Shown in pieces: positions 63,934-64,000 of a DNA stretch of 64,000 nt. Every line of letters begins with the position of its first letter. The stretch's first letter is position 1. Source of the stretch: Marchantia polymorpha subsp. ruderalis (taxonomy: Eukaryota; Streptophyta; Marchantiopsida; Marchantiales; Marchantiaceae); assembly GCA_037833965.1 (NCBI GenBank), contig AP031358.1, positions 20,406,001 through 20,470,000 of the forward strand. Direction: 5' to 3'. The notes beneath the pieces are model-generated. The model saw only the letters and a list, made by a program, of their open reading frames with translations. It had not been told where the DNA came from and did not search any database. A program made the translations under genes and the position numbers.

Positions 63934-64000
63934 GAAGCTGCTGTCGACGGTCGTCACCCAGAAAACCACCTGCTTATCGTCGAAGCAAGTGCAGAGCATT

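Larger units (their letters stand above)
61341..64000. other. Intergenic DNA with local tandem duplications
   Basis: Mixed composition with no supported gene. A (CT)n run lies at 61419-61434. Three separate tandem duplications (61501-61760, 62757-62884, 63866-63933) make this end of the window unusually duplication-rich. Frames at 62816-63142 and 63539-63925 lack family features. Confidence 0.4.

Overview
This window is nuclear DNA of a land plant. The clearest gene is a 14-exon CTR1-type Raf-like MAPKKK with short GT-AG introns, and a decayed light-harvesting chlorophyll a/b protein (Lhcb) copy is also present. GC-rich gene and promoter islands alternate with deserts of very high A+T. That texture, and two small intact genes I cannot match to familiar flowering-plant families, make a bryophyte (moss or liverwort) the best guess. 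This is inference, and I cannot name the species.

Layout: (1) 0.2-2.5 kb, a small single-exon gene for an Arg/Glu-rich protein with one membrane segment, with a double G-box palindrome about 0.9 kb upstream of its start. (2) 2.5-9.5 kb, an A+T desert holding an old, heavily broken Ty3/gypsy LTR retrotransposon on the minus strand, with a third LTR-like unit inside it. (3) 9.6-11.9 kb, a GC-rich island with no convincing gene and a strong G-quadruplex motif. (4) 13.3-21.7 kb, the CTR1-like kinase on the minus strand with its leader and promoter island. (5) 21.8-44 kb, mostly non-coding, with GC-rich islands at 30.2-31.2 and 36.2-38.9 kb and several perfect hairpins. (6) 44.0-45.0 kb, a segment bounded by two similar hairpin sequences that contains a broken Lhcb copy. 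(7) 45-59 kb, non-coding, with a GC-rich island at 48.5-50.2 kb, a desert at 56-59.3 kb and a candidate solo LTR. (8) 59.7-61.3 kb, a single-exon gene for a protein with about six membrane segments, on the minus strand. (9) 61.4-64 kb, non-coding, with three local tandem duplications.

Only three protein genes can be supported with reasonable confidence. They do not form a pathway or cluster: spacing and strand indicate independent eukaryotic transcription units. The kinase can be assigned a job by family (ethylene/ABA-type Raf signalling). The two membrane proteins cannot. I found no tRNA, rRNA, CRISPR or organellar insertion, and no convincing known microRNA, though small RNAs cannot be excluded by eye.
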